A stretch of 64,000 nucleotides of DNA from Hymenobacter algoricola. GTDB lineage: Bacteria > Bacteroidota > Bacteroidia > Cytophagales > Hymenobacteraceae. Under the pieces are notes generated by a model, which did not search any database, had not been told where the DNA came from, and saw nothing but the letters and a program-made list of their open reading frames with translations. The DNA is taken from positions 1-64,000 of the forward strand of contig NZ_BAABDH010000022.1 of NCBI RefSeq assembly GCF_039539525.1, written 5' to 3'. The position numbers were made by a program, and so were the translations under genes. How positions within the stretch are numbered: the first letter of the stretch is position 1; the number at the start of each line of letters is the position of its first letter. Below, piece by piece: positions 27,905 through 35,477 of this stretch.

Positions 27905-30900
27905 CTAGTGCAGAACCTGAATCTGTTGGCGTTGCGTGCTGCCCGCCTGCGTGGTGTGGAGGAAATAGATGCCGTTGGGCAGCGCCCGGGTGTCGAGTTG
28001 CAGCCTCTCGCCCGTCAAAGAGCCGCTGCTACGTTCCCGGCTGTAGGCGTCGAACAGGCGCACGCGGATGGGGGTAGCACCCGGCGTAGTCCGCGTGAGC
28101 AGCAGGGTACCCTGGGCCGGATTGGGGTATACGCTTACGCCCGCCACGCCCCGGTTGCCCTGGGAGGTGTTATCGTAGACTGCTACATCGGTCATCTCCT
28201 GCACCAGATTGGTGCACAGGTCGGTAGCGGAGGCAGTGACGTGGATGTTGCCCGGGTACTGGGGCGCCTGTACCAGCACGCTGGAGCCGGAACCGGAAAC
28301 CACCAGGGAGTAGGAGGGCGTAAGCTCATCTGCCGGAAAGAACGTGGCGGCCCAGGTCAGGGGGAGCGTTATGCCCAGCGGCACGGCCGTGATATGGGCC
28401 ACTCTGCCAATTTCAATGCGGTCCTGCTCGGCCGTCAGCGGGGCTTCGCCCCGGCCCACGGCCACGCGCAAGGGCTGGGAGCTGGCCGAGAAGCAGCCGC
28501 TGCTGAGCTGGGCCGTGAGCGTGACGATGCCGGTGACGCCGGGTGAAGCGGGCGCGAGGCTGATAGAAGTAGAGCCGCTACCCCCACCGACGACGGTCAC
28601 CAGGTTGGCCGGCGTCACCGTCCAGCCCGTAACGCCCCCGAAGGGCGGGGCAACAGTGAAGGTTTGCTCCGTGCCGGCGCAGATGATCTGCGGGCCGCTG
28701 ATGGTGACGACGGGGTACGGATTGCAGGCAGTAGCGCAGTTAAGTTGAGCAGTTGCGTTAGCACTTGGATTTCCTTGAATCTCATTGAAAATCCATTCAC
28801 TATTGCGGGCATTATAACGCAAATGCGGCTCGTTGAATGGAGCATTGCTGCTCACCGTTCCCCCTTGGGCAATGTACCGCTCCACGCGGGGCGCGGCTCC
28901 GACTACGGGTGGCACACCAAATAGATAGGCAGCAGCAGCGGTAGCGGGTGCCACGCTTTCTACGTCCAAGGCACTGTAGGAAGGAACGAAGCAAATATTA
29001 CCGTTGTAGAGGCTGGTACGAAAGACTTTTTTGTACACAAAGTAATTCGGATTGCCACTGCTGTTGGCGCAGGCATCAGATTCTATCGGATTGGCGGAGC
29101 CACCGGGCAGTGTCTCATAAGGCAGTGTATTGGGAGGGGCTGGAAAGCTTTTGGTGACCAGGGGAACATTGATATGGAATAGGTTCGGATACCACCACGG
29201 AAAAAGATTGTACTCATATCACACACGCAGGTAGCCGATGCGTCCAGATTGCCCATAAGCCGGCAGAGCGTTGGAAATAGCCTCCACCTTAATACTATTG
29301 GGACGTTTGCCAGCGACGCCGACAATAGGGTATAGCCATATCTGCCCGTTGGTGCGGGAGAGTTCCGTATGAGGGGCGAGGCCTTGCCCCACGCCACACT
29401 GCGAACCTTGACTGGTCGCAACTATCTGGTAAGGGGCGGTATAATTTACCATTTGGCGGTATGGGCTACCGGCTCCTTCCAGAAAGCTATTCGTAGTGTA
29501 ACCACCCGTACCGTCGGTAGCATACAAAATACTGAGTTGCTGGGTAGCGGGAGCATTCAGTACATCTACCGTTTCCTTCACCTCATCGTTTACATGGGAG
29601 AGGCGGATAATTCCTAACAGATTCGTGCCATCCAAGGCGCGGGTGACGGCCTGCACACCCAGCGGATTGTACGCCCCGCGCTGGGGGCTGTCGTGCAGCA
29701 CCAGTAAGCGGGCTTAGGAGCTGCCCGGCTGGGCTTTTTCCATGCGAGCCAAGCCATAGCGGGCTACCAGGCCGCCCATACTCAGGCCCATTACCACGTT
29801 TTGCTCGGGGCTGCCTACCTGCTGCTTCTTATCGTTTACCCAGCGGACCACTTCCTCAAATACCGCCGCATTGCGTTGGATGTAGTCCAGATTATACTTG
29901 AAGTCGATGTAAATCAGGTCGTAGCCCGCTAGCTCAAGCTTGTCATCGAAATCAAAGGGAAAAGTGAAATCAGGACCGATTTTGCTTATAAACGTTTCCA
30001 CCGTATTGTTCGCGTTATCGCACTTGATCAGGCTGGGAGCCGTGCCGGCGATGTTGTACTGCTCCACAATAATGAGCGGCTTCCTGATCTCCTCGTTGCC
30101 GTTGCCCCGGCCGTAGCGAACCGATATAGTCGCGCCGGAATGGACGGAAGGAACTTCGTCGAAATTTTGCTCAAACCCGCCGGTGTTGTCGAAGCTGTAC
30201 CGAGTGGCCGGTGCGGTCCGTAGCACCTCAAAATCAAAATGGCTTTCCCGAATTTCGCTGGGGAGGGGGGCAATCCGGCCAGTCCGCACAGGCTGGCTCA
30301 TGGAATTATTATACACCACCTTTACCCGGATGTGCTTGTGCCCGGCAGTGGGATAAGAGGTGCTTACGGGCAGCTCCCAGGCGGCGGGCACGTAGCCCCG
30401 GCCATCGTCGAAATCCAGATACAGCGCCTGTACGGCGGCACTACCGCTGGCCAGGTATAGTCGGCGGTGAAAGACAAACGATACCGCGCCGGTGGGCGAA
30501 TACATGTATTGCGGGGCCGCCGCAAACAGCACCTGTCGCTGATAAGGACTTTGAGTCCGACCCGGTACGTCGTGTAGCTGCTCATTCTGCGCACGTAGCA
30601 GGTCCTGGCTAAAGGCCTCGTGCCGTACGGCAGCGTAAGCGACATACTGCACAGCCAGGGGGATTGGCCCCGTGCCGGGGGCGGTCAGCCCAATGGCCTT
30701 CAGGCGGGCATTGAAGGCCAGCAGGTCGGGAAGCGTATCCTGCCCGTATACCCGGGCCGACTGGACCGTGGCGTAGAGGACGCGAAAGGCACTCATGTCG
30801 GTGTAGTTGGTATCGGCCAGCGTGCCCGGATACGAGTCGAGCGGCAATAATGGAGTGGCGTACTCGGCCAGACGGCCGGTGGGTACCTGGCTTTTGTCGA

Positions 30901-31015
30901 GGGGGGCGAAGACGGCATCCAGGCGCTGGCGTAGCGGATCGGGAGCCTGGGCCAGGAGGAAAGAGGGCAGCTGGCTGAGCAGCAGCACGCACAGCAGACG
31001 TAAAAAAAGACGCAT
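27905..31015 (-). pseudogene. T9SS-secreted serine hydrolase with two in-frame stop codons
   Basis: One frame of 1,037 codons runs from the ATG at 31015 to the TAG at 27905-27907, interrupted by TAA at 29714-29716 and TGA at 29219-29221. Reading continues in the same phase across both stops with full coding character: ...KAQPGSS[stop]ARLLVLHDSPQRG... and ...GRIGYLRV[stop]YEYNLFPWW.... Domains: signal peptide (LLCVLLLSQLPSFLLAQ); N-terminal region; alpha/beta-hydrolase with nucleophile elbow GLSMGGLVARYG (~425); PKD/Ig-like beta domains with paired Cys; T9SS type A sorting domain (VYPNPAQGTLLL... LPNGIYFLHT). Both stops are one C-to-T change from a sense codon (CAA, CGA). As read, only a 433-residue secretion-signal-less hydrolase fragment would be made. 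It is the last member of the tandem array. Confidence 0.8.
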
Positions 31016-31044
31016 AACGAGACGTGGTAAGTAGATGAAAAGGA

Positions 31045-31584
31045 TTAGAGTTTCTTATCGAAGCGCCCCTGCGTGATCCTGATGGTATCGCAGCCGGGTG
31101 TTGCCAGAGTTACTTCAAACTGCCCGGATATAATGCCGGCTTGTAAGTCTAAGCGCTTGATGATTATCACACCTCGACTGTATGTTATTTGGTCGCGCAG
31201 GTAATAAGTGCAGCCTTTACTGCGGTCTGTAAATTGTACCCCATGTCTCCCCATTGAGCGAATAGTATATCGGCCAGCAGCCCGCATACTATCAGAGACG
31301 ATACTTATTGTTTGTACTTCATTAGGCCCACTCCCTAATCGCCGGTATGTTGCAACGCTAAGCGTTCCTTGTGCATAAGTAGCGTCATAGGAAACACTGA
31401 AGTTAGAAGTGCCATCACTCCCTTTCGGCATCCACACCTGCCCGTTGACGAGGCAGCCGAAGGTATTGGCCCCGGTCTGCGTGATGGGCGGCAGTTGCTC
31501 TTCGGGCGTGGGGTCGTCTTGCTTGCACTTGCTGCACTGGGTCAGCAGCAGCAGAGCCGCGTAGAGGAAGAATTTAGACTTCAT
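31045..31584 (-). CDS. DUF6252-like lipoprotein, array copy 3
   Basis: 179 residues from the ATG at 31584 (MKSKFFLYAALLLLTQCSKC). The lipobox LLTQC gives Cys at 17. Conserved with copies 1 and 2: KCKQDDPTPE, GANTFGCLVNGQ near 40, LDLQAGIISGQFEVTLATPG, and CDTIRITQGRFDKKL at the end. The centre (residues ~55-130) has diverged strongly. The GCLVNGxxxxP pattern is that of small Bacteroidota lipoproteins filed under DUF6252; the function is unknown. The hydrolase pseudogene starts 29 bp downstream, so the pair form one unit. Confidence 0.8.
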   Translation of the reverse strand: MKSKFFLYAALLLLTQCSKCKQDDPTPEEQLPPITQTGANTFGCLVNGQVWMPKGSDGTSNFSVSYDATYAQGTLSVATYRRLGSGPNEVQTISIVSDSMRAAGRYTIRSMGRHGVQFTDRSKGCTYYLRDQITYSRGVIIIKRLDLQAGIISGQFEVTLATPGCDTIRITQGRFDKKL

Positions 31585-31804
31585 AGCTGGCATTGATAAA
31601 GGGTGGAAAAGCAAAAAGCCAACGGCGACGCCCGCCCGGTCAGGGGTGAAAACGTGGAGCAGTTGGCAAGCGGTGTGGTAATAGCGGGGCGGAGTAGTGG
31701 AGCAAGATAGCCATAGCCCCGAATAATACAACTCGGGCGGCATATTATTATACTGCTATGCCCGCAGCAGCGGGATCTGGGCTTTGTCGAGCGGGGCAAA
31801 CAGG
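31561..31804. repeat. Direct repeat of the array, distal copy
   Basis: About 244 bp nearly identical to 32463-32711. It covers the lipoprotein signal-peptide codons, the ~170-bp spacer and the end of the hydrolase stub. The differences are a short indel near 31675 and a few substitutions. Confidence 0.88.
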
Positions 31805-31908
31805 TAATCGAGGTGTTGGCGCAGCGAGTCGGGCGGCGGGGCTTGCTGAGCGTGGAGGGAGGCCGCGAAGCCCAGCCAGGTAAACAGCAGCAGAGTAAGT
31901 GTTTTCAT
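31756..31908 (-). pseudogene. Truncated T9SS hydrolase N-terminus, stub 2
   Basis: A 50-residue frame from the ATG at 31908. It has a signal peptide (MKTLTLLLFTWLGFAASLHA) and then QQAPPPDSLRQHLDYLFAPLDKAQIPLLRA, ending in TAG. It aligns with the start of the full-length hydrolase at 31015 (QAPDPLRQRLDAVFAPLDKSQVP). The remaining ~980 codons are missing. It lies 32 bp after lipoprotein copy 2. Confidence 0.75.
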
Positions 31909-31940
31909 ACGAACAAGTGATAAAGTGGACGATGGGCTGC

Positions 31941-32486
31941 TTAAAGCTTTTTGTCGAAGCGCCCCTGCGTGACGCGGATCGTGTCGCAGCCGGGCTTGGC
32001 CAGCGTGAACTCGAACGTGCCGGAGATGATGCCCGCATTCAGGTCCAGACGTGTGAGGGTGAGGATACCTTTGGTGTACACTCCTACTCCGCCTGCGAAT
32101 CTGTCACATGGAGAAGGCTTACTTCTATCAAAAAGCAAAGCTCCTCTGGACCCAGTAGCGGTTAGTGAATAAGTTCCGACATGGTTTATACTATCGCCGC
32201 CAATGATGATGCTCAGTTTTGTGCTTTCCGCCGACTTAGTATATCGATAGGTGCGCACATCCAAGCTGCCGCCATTATATGCTGGATCATAGAGCACAGC
32301 ATAGTCGCTGGTGCCATTATAGCCGCTAGGTGTATACACCTGCCCGTTGACGAGGCAGCCGAAGGTATTAGCTCCCGTCTGGGTGGCCGGCGGCAGCTGC
32401 TCTTCGGGCGTGGGGTCGTCTTGCTTGCATTTGCTGCATTGCGTTAACAGCAGCAGGGCCGCGTAGAGGAAGAATTTAGACTTCAT
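31941..32486 (-). CDS. DUF6252-like lipoprotein, array copy 2
   Basis: 181 residues from the ATG at 32486 with the same signal peptide and lipobox (LLTQC) as copy 3. The centre resembles copy 1 more than copy 3 (GTSDYAVLYDP against GTSNYAVLYDP). The C-terminus is LDLNAGIISGTFEFTLAKPG then CDTIRVTQGRFDKKL. There is a Cys pair in the variable region. It is followed at 32 bp by a hydrolase stub instead of a complete hydrolase gene. Confidence 0.8.
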   Translation of the reverse strand: MKSKFFLYAALLLLTQCSKCKQDDPTPEEQLPPATQTGANTFGCLVNGQVYTPSGYNGTSDYAVLYDPAYNGGSLDVRTYRYTKSAESTKLSIIIGGDSINHVGTYSLTATGSRGALLFDRSKPSPCDRFAGGVGVYTKGILTLTRLDLNAGIISGTFEFTLAKPGCDTIRVTQGRFDKKL

Positions 32487-32711
32487 AGCTGGCATTGATA
32501 AAGGGTGGAAAAGCAAAAAGCCAACGGCGACGCCCGCCCGGTCAGGGGTGAAAACGTGGAGCAGTTGGCAAGCGGTGGGGTAGTAAGATAGCGGAGCGGA
32601 GTAGTGGAGCAAGATAGCCATAGCCCCGAACAATACAACTCGGGCGGTATATTATTATACTGCTATGCCCGCAGCAGCGGGATCTGGGCTTTGTCGAGCG
32701 GGGCAAACAGG
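32463..32711. repeat. Direct repeat of the array, proximal copy
   Basis: About 249 bp nearly identical to 31561-31804, offset by 902-907 bp. The near identity in non-coding sequence indicates a recent duplication or ongoing gene conversion. Confidence 0.88.
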
Positions 32712-32806
32712 TGGTCCAGGTGCTGGCGTAGCGAGTCGGGGGCCTGGGCCCGGGCATTCAGCCCGGCACCAGTAAGCAGCAGCAGGAAGAGCAGGAGTTG
32801 TTTCAT
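32663..32806 (-). pseudogene. Truncated T9SS hydrolase N-terminus, stub 1
   Basis: A 47-residue frame from the ATG at 32806. It has a signal peptide (MKQLLLFLLLLTGAGLNARA), then QAPDSLRQHLDHLFAPLDKAQ and IPLLRA before TAG. It ends at exactly the same residue as stub 2, so both descend from one truncation event. It may still be translated as a short exported peptide. Confidence 0.75.
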
Positions 32807-32838
32807 GAGAAATATAGGATAAGGTGAAAAAGAAGGTA

Positions 32839-33387
32839 TCAGAGCTTTTTATCGAAGCGCCCCTGCGTGACGCGTACCGTGTCGCAGCCGGGCTTGGCCA
32901 GCGTGAACTCGAACGTGCCCGCGATGATGCCTGCATTCAGGTCTAAGCGCGTGATGGTGAGGTTGCCTTTTGAGGAGGTATTGTTTCGGTCGCTCCTAAA
33001 TTCATTACAGGGTGTTGATTTGTTATCATCAATATATGAGACCCCTACTTGGGTTACGCCGATCTGGTAAGTGCCCGTACTACTTATCTGGATTCCGCCT
33101 AAAGAGACTTCTTGCGTTTTCGGAACACCTTGCTTCGGATATCGGTAAGTCAGCACTTGTAGGCTTCCACCTTGAAAATTAGGATCATAGAGCACAGCAT
33201 AATTGCTAGTGCCGTTATTTCCACTAGGCACATAGAGCTGCCCATTCACGAGGCAGCCGAACGTATTGGCCCCGGTCTGGGTGGCCGGCGGCAGTTGGTC
33301 TTCGGGCGTGGGGTCGTCTTGCTTGCATTTGCTGCACTGGGTCAGCAGCAGCAGGGCGGCGTAGAGCACGTAGCGGGAGAGTTTCAT
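32839..33387 (-). CDS. DUF6252-like lipoprotein, array copy 1
   Basis: 182 residues, beginning MKLSRYVLYAALLLLTQC with the lipobox Cys at 18. It shares KCKQDDPTPEDQLPP, GANTFGCLVNGQLYVPSG and the invariant end CDTVRVTQGRFDKKL with the other two copies. It is the promoter-proximal member of the array and has the most distinct signal peptide. It should be anchored to a membrane facing the periplasm or the cell surface. Confidence 0.8.
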   Translation of the reverse strand: MKLSRYVLYAALLLLTQCSKCKQDDPTPEDQLPPATQTGANTFGCLVNGQLYVPSGNNGTSNYAVLYDPNFQGGSLQVLTYRYPKQGVPKTQEVSLGGIQISSTGTYQIGVTQVGVSYIDDNKSTPCNEFRSDRNNTSSKGNLTITRLDLNAGIIAGTFEFTLAKPGCDTVRVTQGRFDKKL

Positions 33388-33786
33388 ACATCACAGCATA
33401 AGGATAGCAAACGAGCAGGGCAGCCCCACCCCGCAAGGTGCGCCGGCCTCTGAACCCCGGCAGCAAGCAAGGAAGAATAACGGTCCACCAAGTGTGTAGC
33501 CCCCTAAGCCTGTCGACCCTCGGGCCAGGCCTATTCTGCCCGCCGTTTGACCGGCAACGCTTGCATCTCCGCCTGTTGTGTGCCGTGAGGCCCCCTGCCC
33601 GCTTTCCCCCCGCCTTTTCCGGGGCCGCTTCCAAAAAACCTGCCCCCGCCCCTTGCATATCTCCTTCATTCCCCCTAATATTCTCCCCCTTACCCCGCTC
33701 TATCTCCGCTAGTTACCTATTGCTACCCGCTCCCGCGCTCCTGACCGGCCCGGGCTTTCTATTCCCACTTCTTACCCCTTATCATC
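33388..33786. other. 399-bp divergent intergenic region
   Basis: It separates the lipoprotein-hydrolase array from the gene at 33787. The right half (33600-33780) is strikingly pyrimidine-rich, with runs of C and T. I see no gene, hairpin terminator or exact TAnnTTTG box in it. It presumably holds promoters in both directions. Confidence 0.5.
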
Positions 33787-34350
33787 ATGGCCAAAGCCAC
33801 CAATGCCCTCACCCAGGGCCTGTCCGGGAAAGTATCGGGCCTCGTGTTCCGCCACCATGCCAACGGCACCGTCAGCGTCGGCGACGCGCCCCGCCCCAGC
33901 GCCAAAGCCCCCACCGCGGGCGCCCTGGCCCAGCGCCTGCGCTTCCAGCAGGCCGCCTTCTACGGCCGCGCCGTGCAGCAGGACCCCGCCGCCAAAGCGG
34001 CCTACGAAACCGGCGTCAACGCCAATACCACCAGCAGCTACGTGGTGTCCGTGGCCGACTACCTTAATGCCCCCAGCATCCGCAACGTCGATTTCAGCGC
34101 CTACCGCGGCCAGAAGGGCGACGTCATTACCGTCCAGGCCACCGACGACTTCGCCGTCACCGAGGTGCGCGTCCACATCCAGAACCCCGACGGTACCCTG
34201 GTGGAGGAAGGTGCCGCCCTCCCCGACCCCGACGGCTTCACCTTCCGCTTCACCGCCCAGGCCACCAACGCCAGCCTCGAAGGCGACAAAATCACCGTCC
34301 TGGCCGCCGACCGGCCCGGCAACCGGACCCGCCAGGAAGCCACCCTCTAA
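33787..34350 (+). CDS. Protein of unknown function with an LSGKV N-terminal motif
   Basis: 187 residues with no signal peptide. The N-terminal half is Ala-rich and helical, beginning MAKATNALTQGLSGKVSGLV with FRHHANGTVSV and RLRFQQAAFYGRAVQQDPAAKAAY. The GLSGKxxxLVFRxxxNG start recurs in small Bacteroidota proteins of unknown role; I cannot assign a name. Residues ~95-185 are a beta-sandwich-like domain (VITVQATDDFAVTEVRVHIQ) similar to Ig-like folds. A bidirectional terminator follows 130 bp downstream. Confidence 0.7.
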   Translation: MAKATNALTQGLSGKVSGLVFRHHANGTVSVGDAPRPSAKAPTAGALAQRLRFQQAAFYGRAVQQDPAAKAAYETGVNANTTSSYVVSVADYLNAPSIRNVDFSAYRGQKGDVITVQATDDFAVTEVRVHIQNPDGTLVEEGAALPDPDGFTFRFTAQATNASLEGDKITVLAADRPGNRTRQEATL

Positions 34351-34481
34351 GCGGAGGCAGCATCCCGGCAGGATACAACTTCAATTCCGGGCTTTGCCGG
34401 CGCGAGCTTAGACCTTGAAGCCATCTTCCCGCCATCTACGTCGAAGCCGGCCCCGGCAAAGTGCAAGTTCCTCCTAAGTCC

Positions 34482-34516
34482 GAAGCCCCCGCAGCCAGGC
34501 TGCGGGGGCTTCGTTT
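34482..34516. terminator. Bidirectional terminator
   Basis: A 13-15-bp GC-rich stem (GAAGCCCCCGCAG / CTGCGGGGGCTTC) is followed by GTTTT. It lies between the gene ending at 34350 and the convergent nuclease gene ending at 34540. Confidence 0.85.
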
Positions 34517-34539
34517 TGGCGTCGCCGGCCGGGCCGGCG

Positions 34540-35328
34540 CTAGTTGAAGGCGCTGTTCAGCACCCCGGCCAGCCGGATACCGGCCTGCAGCAGCCGCTGC
34601 TCCACCGTGGGCAGGTGGGCGGGCACGTAGCGGTAGTCGAGCTCCGGCGCCTGCTCGGTTTCGGCGTACAGCCGCTGGCTGATGGTGTACGACTCAAACA
34701 GCCAGGTCGGCACCGAGTCCTTCTGCCACTGGGTGGTCTGGGCGGCGGTGGGGTGGTCGAGCAGGGCGGCCAGCTCCAGGTAGCTCATGCCCTCGTAGTT
34801 GATCAGGCCGCTGTCCCAGAGGCTGTGCAGGTTGGTGTCCTTGCCCTCAAACTTGACGTTGATGGCGTTGCCGCCCTTGTCCTCGGCCCGGCTCACGTGC
34901 ATGGGCTGGTGCACGTCGCCCACGATGTGGACCACGAACTTGAGCGCCGTTACCCGCTCCTGGTAGGTCTTGGTGGCGTCCTTCATATCCTTCATGTTCT
35001 GCAGCAGCGCCATGTAGGCGTTGGGCTGGGTCATGGCCGTCACCGTGGCGCTGTACTCGGCGAAGGGCAGCCCCAGCGGGGTGTTGATGAAGTGCCAGGG
35101 CGCGGTAAAGGAGAAGTCGGGCGAGTAGCGGGCCTCGTCGGCCCAGGTGGTCACCAGCGGCAGCCGCTCGGAGCCCAGCAGCTGGGCAATCTGCTTGCGG
35201 GCCTTGTCGGTCAGGTGGTTTTCGGCAATGCGGCCCACCACACGGTGGCCCTGCACGCCCCAGGCCCGCAGGCTCAGGGGCAGCGCCAGCAGCAAGAACA
35301 GGGCAACGGTCTTCTTCAACAGGATCAT
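34540..35328 (-). CDS. Secreted S1/P1 family zinc nuclease
   Basis: 262 residues from the ATG at 35328 (MILLKKTVALFLLLALPLSL). Signal cleavage after LRA leaves Trp as the first mature residue (WGVQGHRVVGRIAENHL), as this family requires because the terminal amine and Trp carbonyl bind zinc. Other ligands are visible in WADEAR, TAPWHFIN, VVHIVGDVHQPMHVS and NLHSLWDSGLI. These enzymes cut single-stranded nucleic acid and release 5'-mononucleotides, so it probably scavenges phosphate or nucleotides in the periplasm or outside. The open frame continuing upstream to 36105 is only antisense to the TonB gene. Confidence 0.93.
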   Translation of the reverse strand: MILLKKTVALFLLLALPLSLRAWGVQGHRVVGRIAENHLTDKARKQIAQLLGSERLPLVTTWADEARYSPDFSFTAPWHFINTPLGLPFAEYSATVTAMTQPNAYMALLQNMKDMKDATKTYQERVTALKFVVHIVGDVHQPMHVSRAEDKGGNAINVKFEGKDTNLHSLWDSGLINYEGMSYLELAALLDHPTAAQTTQWQKDSVPTWLFESYTISQRLYAETEQAPELDYRYVPAHLPTVEQRLLQAGIRLAGVLNSAFN

Positions 35329-35369
35329 AGGACGGTGGGATGAGTAGCTCTGGCCGGTAAGGGGAACCA

Positions 35370-35377
35370 CAAAAGTA
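35370..35377 (-). promoter_or_regulatory. Candidate -7 box for the S1/P1 nuclease gene
   Basis: The minus strand reads TACTTTTG, an exact TAnnTTTG match, ending 41 nt before the ATG at 35328. No clear -33 element. Confidence 0.4.
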
Positions 35378-35477
35378 GCTCGAAACCCAGACATCCGGCC
35401 GGTTTTCTGCCCTGTCCGCCCCCACCCCTGGCTTGCCGTGCCCCCGCGCCGCCGGACCGCTGGCGGCAGCGGCCGGC

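Noticed and set aside
29200..29720. Frameshifts as the cause of the broken T9SS hydrolase
   Set aside because: The three coding segments share one phase (distances between starts are multiples of three), so nonsense codons, not frameshifts, separate them.
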